DNA of 30,537 nt from Candidatus Spyradenecus faecavium (GTDB lineage Bacteria; Verrucomicrobiota; Kiritimatiellia; RFP12; DVOR01), in the NCBI GenBank assembly GCA_018713405.1, contig DVOR01000232.1:1-30537 (forward strand), read 5' to 3'. The notes beneath the pieces were generated by a model. That model made no database searches and was not told where the DNA came from. It was given only the letters and a program-made list of their open reading frames with translations. Made by a program: the position numbers and the translations under genes. Of the stretch, positions 23,541-30,537 are shown piece after piece. How positions within the stretch are numbered: the stretch's first letter is position 1; each line of letters opens with the position of its first letter.

Positions 23541-24647
23541 ATGGCAAAGATCAAATTCGCCGACGAGATTGAGAACATCACCACCCGCAAGGAGTTCCCC
23601 CTCACCAAGGCCCAGGAAGTCCTGAAAGACGAGGTCGTCGCCGTTCTCGGCTACGGCGTGCAAGGCCCCGCCCAATCCCTCAACATGCGCGACAACGGCA
23701 TCAATGTGATCGTCGGCCAGCGCAAGAGCGACAAGAAGGGCAGCTCCTGGCAGCGTGCCATCCAGGACGGCTGGGTCCCCGGCAAGACCCTCTTCGAGAT
23801 TGAGGAGGCCGCCGAGAAGGGCACCATCGTCATGATGCTCACCTCCGACGCCTCCATCAAGCCCGTCTTCAAGCAGATCAAGAGCCACCTCACCCCCGGC
23901 AAGGCGCTCTACTTCTCCCACGGCTTCGGCTGGCAGTACCGCGACCTCACTGGCGTCGAGGCCCCTGACGGCGTCGACGTCATCATGGTCGCCCCCAAGG
24001 GCTCGGGCACCAGCGTCCGCCGCAACTTCCTCGAGGGCGTCGGCATCAACAGCTCCTACGCCGTCGCCGTCGACGCCACCGGCCGTGCGCTCGACCGCAC
24101 CCTTGCCCTCGGCATCGCCGTCGGCTCCGGTTACCTCTTCCCCACCACCTTCGAGCGTGAGGTCACCTCCGACCTCGTCGGCGAGCGCGGCACCCTGATG
24201 GGCTGCCTCCAGGGCATCCTCAACGCCCAGTACACCGTCCTGCGCAAGCACGGCCACAGCCCCTCCGAGGCCTTCAACGAGACCGTCGAGGAGCTCACCC
24301 AGTCCCTCATCCGCCTCGTCGACGAGAAGGGCATGGACTGGATGTACTCCAACTGCTCCGCCACCGCCCAGCATGGCGCCCTCAAGTGGGCCCCCGAGTT
24401 CGAGAAGGCCACCAAGCCCGTCTTCGAGAAGCTCTACAAGTCCGTCGCCGACATGACCGAGGCCAAGGCCGTCGTCCGCGACTGCGGCCGCAAGGACTAC
24501 AAGGAGCGCCTGGAGGCCAAGCTCGCCAAGATTCGCAACAGCGAGATGTGGCGCGCCGGCCAGGCCGTCCGCTCCCTCCGTCCGCATGAGGGCGCCAAGG
24601 CCAACGCGGCCACCGCCGCCGGCGTCGGCGGCCGCGCCGCGAACTGA
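23541..24647 (+). CDS. ilvC: Ketol-acid reductoisomerase
   Basis: 368 aa. It converts acetolactate and acetohydroxybutyrate to dihydroxy acids in branched-chain amino acid synthesis, using NAD(P)H and Mg2+. VAVLGYGVQGPAQSLNMRDNG (about 34-54) is the Rossmann motif. FSHGFGW, MVAPKGSGTSVRR, and later DLVGERGTLMG and GHSPSEAFNETVEELTQSL hold the acidic metal ligands. The helical C-terminal domain is single. An Ala/Gly-rich tail (about 348-368) exceeds the usual end. It is monocistronic with a strong promoter and terminator, and no other ilv gene is nearby. Confidence 0.96.
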   Translation: MAKIKFADEIENITTRKEFPLTKAQEVLKDEVVAVLGYGVQGPAQSLNMRDNGINVIVGQRKSDKKGSSWQRAIQDGWVPGKTLFEIEEAAEKGTIVMMLTSDASIKPVFKQIKSHLTPGKALYFSHGFGWQYRDLTGVEAPDGVDVIMVAPKGSGTSVRRNFLEGVGINSSYAVAVDATGRALDRTLALGIAVGSGYLFPTTFEREVTSDLVGERGTLMGCLQGILNAQYTVLRKHGHSPSEAFNETVEELTQSLIRLVDEKGMDWMYSNCSATAQHGALKWAPEFEKATKPVFEKLYKSVADMTEAKAVVRDCGRKDYKERLEAKLAKIRNSEMWRAGQAVRSLRPHEGAKANAATAAGVGGRAAN

Positions 24648-24663
24648 GGTCTCCCCCACCCCA

Positions 24664-24696
24664 CAAAAAAGCCCCCGACTCCGGGGGCTTTTTTGT
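24664..24696. terminator. Bidirectional terminator between ilvC and CPBP genes
   Basis: AGCCCCCG / CGGGGGCT hairpin with a four-base loop, flanked by six A residues on the left and six T residues on the right. Confidence 0.92.
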
Positions 24697-24732
24697 TGCC
24701 CCGCACCTTCGGCCCTCCCCAAGCGTGCCGGA

Positions 24733-25398
24733 TCAGGCGAGGAGCAGCGTGGGCAGGTTGAAGGCGGCGTGGAGCGCGACGGCGGGCAGGAGGGCGCCCT
24801 GGCGGCGGACAAGCAGGCCAAGCCAGAGGCCGACGAAGAAGAGGGGGAGGCAAAAGGCGTTGGGGCCGTGGGCGAGGGCGAAGAGGACGGCGCACAGAAG
24901 CGGCGCGGCCCGACGCGGCAGGGCATCGGCCAACGCGCCACGGTAAAGAAGCTCCTCCGCGAGCGGCCCCAGCCCGCAGACGAAGGGCAGCAGGGCCACC
25001 TTCTGCAGGGGCGTGAGGGCGCCGACCAGACCCACGACGGTTTGGGTGGCCCCGCCCGCGGCGACGTCCGTGAGCGCCCAAGCCCCCGCGACCAGGCAGA
25101 CGGCATGGCCGAGGAAGGGGAGCAACCCGAAACACGGCGCGTCCGGCGCGCGCCACGCGAAGACCCGACGCAGGCGGGCGCGGTCTCCGGCGAGGAGCCA
25201 CGGGAGCGCGGGCAGGAAGAGGAGCGGCAGGCCGACGGCCTGGGAGAGAAGAAGCGCGGAGAAGGGGTCCGCCGGCGGCGGGGCGGGCGTCTGCGCGGGC
25301 AGGTTGGAGAGGCAGAAGAGCAGGGTGACGGCCAGCCCAAGCGCGAGGGTGAGGACGCGCAGGAGGGCTTGGCGAAGGTCAAGGTCGCGTGCCGTCAT
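24733..25398 (-). CDS. CPBP-family intramembrane metalloprotease
   Basis: 221 aa with six to seven hydrophobic segments. The CPBP/Abi motifs are present in order: EELLYRG (about residues 148-154, the Glu-Glu and Arg), FALAHG (His) and a final HAAFN. Relatives cleave prenylated or other membrane proteins, or protect against bacteriocins; the substrate here is unknown. The ATG is one base after the exonuclease stop, so it is the third gene of the sialidase operon. Confidence 0.9.
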   Translation of the reverse strand: MTARDLDLRQALLRVLTLALGLAVTLLFCLSNLPAQTPAPPPADPFSALLLSQAVGLPLLFLPALPWLLAGDRARLRRVFAWRAPDAPCFGLLPFLGHAVCLVAGAWALTDVAAGGATQTVVGLVGALTPLQKVALLPFVCGLGPLAEELLYRGALADALPRRAAPLLCAVLFALAHGPNAFCLPLFFVGLWLGLLVRRQGALLPAVALHAAFNLPTLLLA

Positions 25399-25399
25399 G

Positions 25400-25990
25400 T
25401 CACGGGCTGGCGAGGTCGGCCACGGTGAGGGCGTCCCAACCGGGCAACGAGAGGAGGTAACGGAGGAGAAGGGCGCAGGCGGCGGCGTCGTAGAGCGCGT
25501 CGTGCGGGGCGCGGCCGGGGATGAGCGCGTCGAGCGCGGGCCGAAGCCCGAGCGCGGGGATGAGCCGCTCCAGCGCGTGGCTGGGCAGGGAGGGGTAGGC
25601 CTGGCGGGAGAGGCGGAGCGTGTCGACCCAGAGGGGATAGCGCGTCAGGGGCGCGAGGCGGGTGAGGATGGTGCGCTCGGCGGCGATGTTGTGCGCCACG
25701 GGGACGGTCGCGGCAAGGAGCGGGTGGAGGCGCGCCCACACGTCGAGGGCCGCCGGCGCGGCGGCGATGGCGTCGCGGTGGGCACGGTGCTCGCCGGGCG
25801 CGTGGCGGGAGAAGGGGTAGTCCGCCGGGACGCGGAGGTAGGTGTCCAGCGCCGTCTCGACGCGACCGCCCTGGAGCGAGACGGCGCCGAGCTGCCAGGG
25901 CAGGGACTCAAAGCCCTTCACCACCCCGGTCGTCTCGAAGTCCAGGGCGGTGAAGGGCACGTCCCGCGCGGGGGTGTCCGGGGCGATCAC
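25400..25990 (-). CDS. DEDDh 3'-5' exonuclease, DnaQ-like
   Basis: 196 aa. FTALDFETTG (Exo I, residues about 13-22), VPVAHNIAAERTIL (Exo II) and PHDALYDAAACALLL (Exo III, with His five before the last Asp) make up the DEDDh site. Such stand-alone domains trim DNA or RNA 3' ends. The start is GTG at 25990, overlapping the sialidase stop by four bases (GTGA). Its link to a secreted sialidase is only transcriptional, as far as can be seen. Confidence 0.9.
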   Translation of the reverse strand: MIAPDTPARDVPFTALDFETTGVVKGFESLPWQLGAVSLQGGRVETALDTYLRVPADYPFSRHAPGEHRAHRDAIAAAPAALDVWARLHPLLAATVPVAHNIAAERTILTRLAPLTRYPLWVDTLRLSRQAYPSLPSHALERLIPALGLRPALDALIPGRAPHDALYDAAACALLLRYLLSLPGWDALTVADLASP

Positions 25991-27453
25991 TGGATTTCGC
26001 CGAGGGGGATGCGCTGGAAGTAATGGTAGTCACTCTGGCCCTCGTAGAGGACGCCCACGTAGTCCTGGCCGCGCTGGCGCATGGGGCAGAGCGTGGAGTA
26101 GCCGGCGCAAGCGCGGGGGTCATAGACGATGCCCTTGGACCAGGTCTTGCCGTTGTCGGTGGACTTGCGCAGGGTCATGGTGTCGCGCTTGCCGGAGTTG
26201 GGGTTGGAGAAGACGAGGGTGTCGCCGACGCGGAGCATGGCGGCCTGGCAGAGGTTGCCGGGCTGGCGGAGGGGCGAGGTCTCGACCTTCTGCCAGGTCT
26301 GCCCCAGGTCGGTGGTGCGGGCGGTGACGCGGGTCTTGGGGCCGCCGCCCTCGCGGGTGTTCAGCAACAGGGAGCCGTCGGCGAGCTGGACGACGGTGCT
26401 CTCGGAGCCGCCGAAGGGCGAGGCCTTGGAGGAGGTCCAGGTCTTGCCGTGGTCGGTGGAGTAGATGAGCGCGCCGTGGTGGGGGGCCCTGCCGTCGTTG
26501 CCCCAAATCTGGGCGGGGAAGACGAGGGTGCCGTCCTTCAGGGCGATGCCGGCGCCGGGGCCCTGGAAGATGCAGCCCCAGTCGGCGGTGTCGGGGTCAT
26601 TCAGGCGCTTGGCCTCGGCGGTGATGTTGCGAGGCTCAGACCAGGTCTCGCCCTCGTCGTCGGAGTAGGCCACGAAGAGCTGACCGCACTGCGCGGGGTC
26701 GACGGTGCCGGTCTTGGACTTGAAGATGGGGTGGCCGGACTTGGGCGCGCGCAGGGCGATGACCCAGACGCGGTTGTTGGAGGGGTCGACGAGGATGGCC
26801 GGGTCGCCGATGCCGTTGCCGCCGGGCAGCCCCGCATAGTCGATGGCCGTGCGGATGGGGCTCCAGGTGTCGCCGCCGTCCTTGGACGTGCTGACGCCGA
26901 CGGTGATGTCCGCGGGGAGGTCGCCGGCATGCTTGTAGCGGATGTCGAAGACGGCCACCAGCGTGCCCTTCGGCGTCATGACGATGCCGGGGATGCGGAA
27001 GTTCTTCGAGGCGCGGAGCTTGCCGTTGGGGAGGCGGCGGTCGACGATCTCCTGCGCGGGGCGGGTGACGACGCTCGCCACGCGGATGCGCTCGCCGTCG
27101 ATGCGCAGGGGCCGGCCGACGGAGGCGGTGTCGGAGAGCTCGGCGTAGAGGCTGAAGGTGTTCTGCCCCTTCTTGACGGGGACGGTGAAGGTGGCCGCGT
27201 CGTTCTCCACGCGCGCGCACTCCGATTGCCCCAGCGAGAAGCAGACCACGTCGCTGGGGTTCGTGCCGCGGATGTCCAGGCGGAGCTTCTCGGCCTGCGC
27301 GTCCTGCGCGGCGGCGAAGGTGACCGTTGCGATGGGGACGTCCTTGCGGCCCTTGATGGCGGGCGCGCCCGTGGGCTTGACGGAGATGCCGGAGATGGCG
27401 GCCTGGGCGCAGGCGGCGCCGAAGAGCAAGGTAAGGAAGAATGCGTGCTTCAT
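25987..27453 (-). CDS. Secreted sialidase (exo-alpha-sialidase, GH33-like)
   Basis: 488 aa. The signal peptide is MKHAFFLTLLFGAACAQA. An N-terminal beta domain (about 20-130) is followed by a six-bladed propeller. FRIP at 152-155 supplies the catalytic Arg. Five Asp boxes (SxDxGxxW) start at residues 190, 264, 332, 380 and 431. E351 (GGSES) and Y452 (GYSTLC) are likely the Glu/Tyr nucleophile pair. It would release terminal sialic acid from host glycans in the periplasm or outside. ATG 27453 has AAAGGAG six bases upstream; the longer frame to 27813 is not real. It is first in an operon with the exonuclease and CPBP genes. Confidence 0.93.
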   Translation of the reverse strand: MKHAFFLTLLFGAACAQAAISGISVKPTGAPAIKGRKDVPIATVTFAAAQDAQAEKLRLDIRGTNPSDVVCFSLGQSECARVENDAATFTVPVKKGQNTFSLYAELSDTASVGRPLRIDGERIRVASVVTRPAQEIVDRRLPNGKLRASKNFRIPGIVMTPKGTLVAVFDIRYKHAGDLPADITVGVSTSKDGGDTWSPIRTAIDYAGLPGGNGIGDPAILVDPSNNRVWVIALRAPKSGHPIFKSKTGTVDPAQCGQLFVAYSDDEGETWSEPRNITAEAKRLNDPDTADWGCIFQGPGAGIALKDGTLVFPAQIWGNDGRAPHHGALIYSTDHGKTWTSSKASPFGGSESTVVQLADGSLLLNTREGGGPKTRVTARTTDLGQTWQKVETSPLRQPGNLCQAAMLRVGDTLVFSNPNSGKRDTMTLRKSTDNGKTWSKGIVYDPRACAGYSTLCPMRQRGQDYVGVLYEGQSDYHYFQRIPLGEIQ

Positions 27454-27481
27454 GGAGGCTCCTTTCGCGACTGTTGACCTT

Positions 27482-27492
27482 ATTCTAGCACA
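27482..27492 (-). promoter_or_regulatory. Sialidase promoter, extended -10
   Basis: Minus-strand TGTGCTAGAAT (-10 TAGAAT, 27487 to 27482) about 28 bases before the ATG at 27453. Confidence 0.55.
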
Positions 27493-27755
27493 TCGCCCCA
27501 AGGAAAGAAAGGACACGCCCCGTTGCAAAAGCGTCCGGGAAACGCTGGGACACAGAGACCCACACGCCGCAGGGAAACCGCAGATTCCGCAGATGAGGGG
27601 CGTGCTGCCGCCGGACTGCCAGGGAAAACGGAAGAGCCACAAGGGATGGGCGCGGCAGAGAGGCCCGAACGGCCGAACGGCGAAGCGCCCAAGCCCTTGC
27701 GGCCTTTTGCGTCTTCGCGGGAAAACGCCGCCCGGCATGGCCCACGCGGCAAAAG

Positions 27756-27785
27756 GAACCCAACGGGTTCGTCGGAGTGTCCGAC
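27756..27785. repeat. Two abutting perfect hairpins
   Basis: GAACCC-AAC-GGGTTC (27756-27770) directly joins GTCGGA-GTG-TCCGAC (27771-27785), each with six paired bases and a three-base loop. A diverged relative seems to lie at about 29158-29187 (GCCGT...ACGGC around CGAACCCGACGG on the minus strand). Confidence 0.6.
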
Positions 27786-27799
27786 AAAGAATGTCAATA

Positions 27800-27811
27800 A
27801 TTATAGCACAC
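27800..27811 (-). promoter_or_regulatory. Orphan extended -10 promoter
   Basis: Minus-strand TGTGTGCTATAAT, with a perfect TATAAT (27805 to 27800), is one of the best -10 elements in the window. It points into the non-coding gap, some 340 bases before the sialidase. It could make a long leader or a small RNA that starts with the hairpins at 27785-27756. Confidence 0.45.
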
Positions 27812-27923
27812 ATTCATCCAGAACGCAAGCACAATTTCAAGGCCCCCGCAAAAAGGCCCTCCGGTTGGCTTGGCGCCCATTCACGCCGGCGCCGCCAAGT
27901 GCCTCGCTATACTTTAGCAAGAT

Positions 27924-28421
27924 TCACAACTTCCCTTCCCGAACCTGCTCTACGATGATTTCCCAAAAATGTGCGGGCGGCATCAAGGCGTCCTCTTTTA
28001 TTTCTATACTTTTCAACAATTTGGACAAGCTTTCAATATGTCTCACGGTAGGCTTTGCCCCTGCCAGTGATTCAACCGGGACGATGAACAATTCCCACTT
28101 CCAGCGTTCTGCCGGATTGTTGTTAAGCACCCGTACACGCGGTGTCATATCAACATAGCCCCCATAAACGGGCCTGCCGGGGAGATGCGATTGCACCAAG
28201 CCGACAAGCATATTCTCCTTGGACGCATACCAAATGATTGCACGCCCCATACGCGGGTCATACGAAAGCAGACTCACCCGAACATCGCCATATTTTACCC
28301 AGACCTCATCTTCTCTTGCCTCCTCAAACGAAGCCTCCTCACGCAATATCTCGGTGTAACCGATGGAGAGGTCCTTTAGAATGCGTCTCTCTTTCTGTTT
28401 TCCATTATTGGGAAGCACCAA
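27924..28421 (-). CDS. Unknown protein, probable C-terminal part of a frameshifted gene
   Basis: 165 aa if read from a TTG at 28421; not recognised. It contains VWVKYGDVRVSLLSYDPRMG and WKWELFIVPVESLAG, likely a mixed alpha/beta domain. There is no ATG or ribosome site at the frame's start, and it overlaps the upstream frame by 46 bases. Reading back one frame through the T6 run at 28423-28428 joins it to the 28376-28840 product as ...PELIFF-LVLPNNGKQKERR, a natural-looking continuation. Base composition is far lower in GC than the rest of the window (25 of 60 bases at 28381-28440, against 43 of 60 at 4441-4500). Confidence 0.6.
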   Translation of the reverse strand: MVLPNNGKQKERRILKDLSIGYTEILREEASFEEAREDEVWVKYGDVRVSLLSYDPRMGRAIIWYASKENMLVGLVQSHLPGRPVYGGYVDMTPRVRVLNNNPAERWKWELFIVPVESLAGAKPTVRHIESLSKLLKSIEIKEDALMPPAHFWEIIVEQVREGKL

Positions 28422-28840
28422 GAAAAAATCAGCTCCGGAAATTCTTTCTTCGCGAGCGTCACGTCTCGCTCAAATTTCAACTTCATCTGTTGAGTCGCCT
28501 GAGGATGCCTGCCATAAAGGAGCAACAAGCGTTCTGCCAGAGAGAAATCCCTCGTTGCACAAGCATTGTATAAAGCCGCTTGGAATAAGAAATCCGGCCC
28601 AAAAACGGAAAAGGGGGATTCATCGAAAAACGAATCCAAATAATCCTCCGCGGAAAACATCTGCGCATATTTCTCAAAGGATCGCTCATAGTCTGGCGAA
28701 TCCTTCAAGTGTTGCAATGCTTCCCACATCATCGCAGGCATATAATTATTGTACGCGATGGAGAATGCTTCCTCCGCTGGGCGTTCCGCGGAGAGTCTCA
28801 AACCAATCAGCATAGCCATCATGCAAAGTAGCAATTTCAT
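28376..28840 (-). CDS. Secreted unknown protein, probable N-terminal part of a frameshifted gene
   Basis: 154 aa, not recognised. MKLLLCMMAMLIGLRLSA is a signal peptide; the Cys at position 6 is not in a lipobox. The rest is helical (AYNNYMPAMMWEALQHLKD, FFDESPFSVFGPDFLFQAAL). A ribosome-like GAGGG lies eight bases before the ATG at 28840. The last residues after the T6 run (SWCFPIMENRKRDAF) look like an out-of-frame tail. Joined with 27924-28421 the protein would be about 305 aa. It begins 15 bases after an RHS-core remnant, the place where an immunity gene often sits, but no known immunity family is visible. Confidence 0.6.
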   Translation of the reverse strand: MKLLLCMMAMLIGLRLSAERPAEEAFSIAYNNYMPAMMWEALQHLKDSPDYERSFEKYAQMFSAEDYLDSFFDESPFSVFGPDFLFQAALYNACATRDFSLAERLLLLYGRHPQATQQMKLKFERDVTLAKKEFPELIFSWCFPIMENRKRDAF

Positions 28841-28855
28841 TCCCGCACCCTCGTT

Positions 28856-29050
28856 TTATCGATCAAAATCTCTTCCCAGCCAGCGTCCGGAAAGGGGATT
28901 GTTGTGGCGGTAGTTGTAGTAGGCAAAGGCGAGGAGGACGCCGTGGTATTCAGAACGGATGTCGTGGTCGGTGACACGGGTGACGCTGGCGGTGCCACGC
29001 GCGGCAAATGCCGCCGTGCCAACCGTCAAGCCAAACACGGTCATCGCCAT
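28856..29050 (-). pseudogene. Orphan RHS-repeat core remnant
   Basis: 64 codons. Residues from about 32 on, SEYHGVLLAFAYYNYRHNNP then LSGRWLGRD, match the conserved RHS core end that in whole proteins reads like SEYHD..LGLVYYNYRHYNP..GRW..RDPI. The frame then stops after FDR, exactly where the variable toxin tip should begin. The first about 25 residues (MAMTVFGLTVGTAAFAARGTA) look like an unrelated, signal-like start. It is most likely a leftover of an RHS/polymorphic toxin gene, although a promoter-like motif upstream means it may still be expressed. Confidence 0.65.
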
Positions 29051-29079
29051 TTGCGTTCGTTTCCCCTATCGATGGCTTT

Positions 29080-29090
29080 AGTTTAGCCCA
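29080..29090 (-). promoter_or_regulatory. Promoter-like motif upstream of the RHS remnant
   Basis: Minus-strand GATGGGCTAAACT, with -10 TAAACT (29085 to 29080), about 30 bases before the ATG at 29050. Similar to, but weaker than, the shared extended -10. Confidence 0.35.
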
Positions 29091-29237
29091 TCCCACGACG
29101 ACCCGTCAAGCGGCGCAATGGCATTCGGGGAAAGTCGGAGGCTTGGCCGCGCCCCCTTTTCCGCGAAGCCGTCGGGTTCGGCGATACGGCCTGTGAAAAA
29201 GGTATGGGTAATGGACTGTTTATGACCGTTGTTCACA

Positions 29238-30158
29238 TTATAACCCGGACAAATTGTCAAAATGTGCCAATCTTAGAAGAATTGGCTTCCAAAACGCCTC
29301 ACCAAGTGGCTCATCTCGGCATTTTTCAAGGATGAAGCGTCGTGCGTCATTTCTGATTCTCGAATCAGTCAGGCGTTCGAGAAGGTAAGGATTAGGATTA
29401 TACCGCCAATGTGTTCCAAGATAAACCAACCACGCTGCCGCGGGATAAGAGTCAATGGACGAAAAGTGGCTTCGGAATACCTTGCGTAAAACAATTGGAG
29501 CCAAAATGGGAGTGCTTGGAGCGATTGGTGCTAGGAAACCGTCAAGCAGATCACAATCAACGGGGTAAATTGACTGGCCCCGTGCGTGAGGATCGTTTAC
29601 GCGAAAAAGGCGAAACTCCGATAACGCGTCCCCAATAATTCGGACAAAGCATGATACACACAATCTCCAAAGTTTATCTCGTCCCAAAGCATGTCTGTTC
29701 TCGTCCATCCACCCCAACAAATTGTCCAAAACAGAACTCGCCCCATCTTGCCTTGTCTCAATATGGTTGACAGCAAGCGGAAGAAAATAAACACTCTCTT
29801 CATAGCATCCTGCAGGGCAATGACTCTGAAAAAGGCACAATAGTTCGTGACACCCTATCCTATTGTCCGGGATTGAGATGAGTCCATTCAACTCGTCCTT
29901 GGAAAAATCTTCATACGGGTCAGACAATAGCTTGGGGCGTGTATACAATTTGTCAATGGCCCTTTTTAAACGTTCGATTTTCTGCCACAGGGCGAAGTCA
30001 ATCTCGCTCCGTTTTATGGTACACTTCTTCACGTCAGCCTCCTTGTCAAGGTTTGGGAAAGCCGTAATGGTACTGCAAGGGGCTGACTTTTTCATGTCCT
30101 TTTTCGGTTTGGCGCGCCGCCCCCCGGGGGGCGGAAGGGTGTCTCTTGTCTTCTTCAT
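29238..30158 (-). CDS. Unknown cytoplasmic protein of the low-GC segment
   Basis: 306 aa, not recognised. The ATG at 30158 has a perfect AAAGGAG five bases upstream and is preferred to the in-frame codon at 30203. The N-terminus is basic and Pro-rich (MKKTRDTLPPPGGRRAKPKK) and likely disordered. From about residue 60 the protein is mostly helical, with no signal peptide or membrane helix: ALWQKIERLKRAIDKLYTRP, VLDNLLGWMDENRHALGRDK and WLVYLGTHWRYNPNPYLLERL. The last segment resembles a HEAT-like helical array, which is only a guess. GC is low like its left neighbours. It may be an accessory or immunity gene of a lost toxin locus. Confidence 0.7.
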   Translation of the reverse strand: MKKTRDTLPPPGGRRAKPKKDMKKSAPCSTITAFPNLDKEADVKKCTIKRSEIDFALWQKIERLKRAIDKLYTRPKLLSDPYEDFSKDELNGLISIPDNRIGCHELLCLFQSHCPAGCYEESVYFLPLAVNHIETRQDGASSVLDNLLGWMDENRHALGRDKLWRLCVSCFVRIIGDALSEFRLFRVNDPHARGQSIYPVDCDLLDGFLAPIAPSTPILAPIVLRKVFRSHFSSIDSYPAAAWLVYLGTHWRYNPNPYLLERLTDSRIRNDARRFILEKCRDEPLGEAFWKPILLRLAHFDNLSGL

Positions 30159-30206
30159 GTCTACTCCTTTGAGGTGCGCAAACACATTATTCACTTTCCA
30201 CAACAG

Positions 30207-30537
30207 GGATGCACCGTAGACTTGTTCCTATCGGAAAACGCAGCGTTGGTTCCACGCGGCAAGGCGCCCCTTATCCGCCACCTCAAAGTGCTTCCAAGCA
30301 GATTCTTTTCCCCGATTCGCTTTCGGATGTCCGCCGGCCCGGAGGAGTTTATCCGCTCGTTTATGGATACCGACTGGGTCGTCGCCAACTCGTATCACGC
30401 CCTGATGTTCGCGTCCATCTTCAACAAGAACATTCGTTTGATTCGCTCGAAGACCTCTGGGATGGCGCGCTTCAACAAGTTCATGGAGCGGTATGTCCAA
30501 GGCCCCTTGTTCGCGGACACGATGGAGGAAGCGCTGG
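30207..30537 (+). pseudogene. 3' part of a probable polysaccharide pyruvyl transferase gene, open at window end
   Basis: A plus-strand frame (codons beginning at multiples of three) stays open to base 30537. It reads LIRHLKVLPSRFFSPIRFRM, then EEFIRSFMDTDWVVANSYHA, then LMFASIFNKNIRLIRSKTSG. The D-WVVANSYHALMFASIFNK part resembles the C-terminal substrate-binding region of the polysaccharide pyruvyl transferase family (the S-[FY]-H-[GA] motif). The N-terminal about 200 residues expected are absent: upstream lies the oppositely directed gene at 30158, with no start codon or ribosome site. It looks 5'-truncated at the edge of the low-GC segment. The family call is moderate. Confidence 0.55.

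Larger units (their letters stand above)
27454..27923. other. Intergenic region with degenerate repeat sequence, no gene
   Basis: This 470-base gap holds no convincing gene, although frames of about 100 codons exist on the minus strand. It contains the sialidase promoter (27482), sequence such as CCGCAGATTCCGCAGATGAG and TTTTGCGTCTTCGCGGGAAA of the kind seen as degenerate intergenic repeats in many genomes (from memory, not searched), two abutting hairpins (27756-27785) and a second promoter-like motif (27800). A weak hairpin near 27870-27900 (CTTGGCG / CGCCAAG) could end the leftward transcript of the gene at 27924. Confidence 0.5.

Noticed and set aside
27480..27797. A 105-codon minus-strand ORF (TTG start)
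   Set aside because: It has no ribosome site, its codon use and composition fit repeat-derived sequence, and other frames over the same stretch are equally open.
28837..29022. A 61-codon Thr/Pro-rich minus-strand ORF
   Set aside because: It is the shifted frame of the RHS remnant, whose own frame carries a recognisable core motif.

Overview
The window is chromosomal DNA, very GC-rich and gene-dense, from a Gram-negative-type bacterium. Outer-membrane markers are a KdsD-type arabinose-5-phosphate isomerase, an LpxL-like acyltransferase, an AsmA-like protein and a type II/IV pseudopilin. A Tat-exported sulfatase and a secreted five-Asp-box sialidase point to growth on sulfated, sialylated host glycans. 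A fused MetX-MetW protein and the form of IlvC fit the PVC group, perhaps a gut Kiritimatiellota or Verrucomicrobiota lineage. That placement is inference; no rRNA or tRNA gene was found.

Layout. 1-6679 (-): a tightly overlapping operon of metX-metW, cysE, a secreted unknown, an AsmA-like protein, trmL and an acyltransferase cut by the window edge. 6755-6900: a palindrome array, then the metK terminator. 6900-8081 (-): metK, divergent from the sulfatase at 8185-9738 (+). 9813-12053: a MATE exporter (-) divergent from a BmrR-like MerR regulator (+). 12066-16311 (-): dtxR, kdsD, holA, scpB and hemW, each overlapping the next. 16446-17339 (+): a NYN-domain protein with two zinc ribbons, a terminator, then a second palindrome array. 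17599-20726 (+): a CPA2 antiporter with a PTS EIIA domain, and a secreted unknown. 20737-21399 (-): a VTT/DedA-type membrane protein. 21537-23437 (+): FHA, pseudopilin and SWIM zinc-finger genes. 23541-24647 (+): ilvC. 24733-27453 (-): sialidase, DEDD exonuclease and CPBP protease. About 27800-30200: a visibly lower-GC accessory segment with unknown genes, one apparently frameshifted, and an orphan RHS-core remnant. 30207-30537 (+): the 3' part of a probable polysaccharide pyruvyl transferase, running off the window.

Themes. Sulfur amino acid metabolism clusters on the left: O-acetylhomoserine, O-acetylserine and S-adenosylmethionine synthesis, with a sulfatase next to metK. Many promoters share an extended -10 of the form TGTG(C/G)TATAAT, and several lie so close to the start codon that the mRNA would be leaderless or nearly so. 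The most unusual non-coding feature is a pair of 22-bp-period palindrome arrays 10.6 kb apart. Each sits between a terminator and the next co-directional gene. The right-hand low-GC segment looks like the scar of a polymorphic-toxin (RHS) locus.
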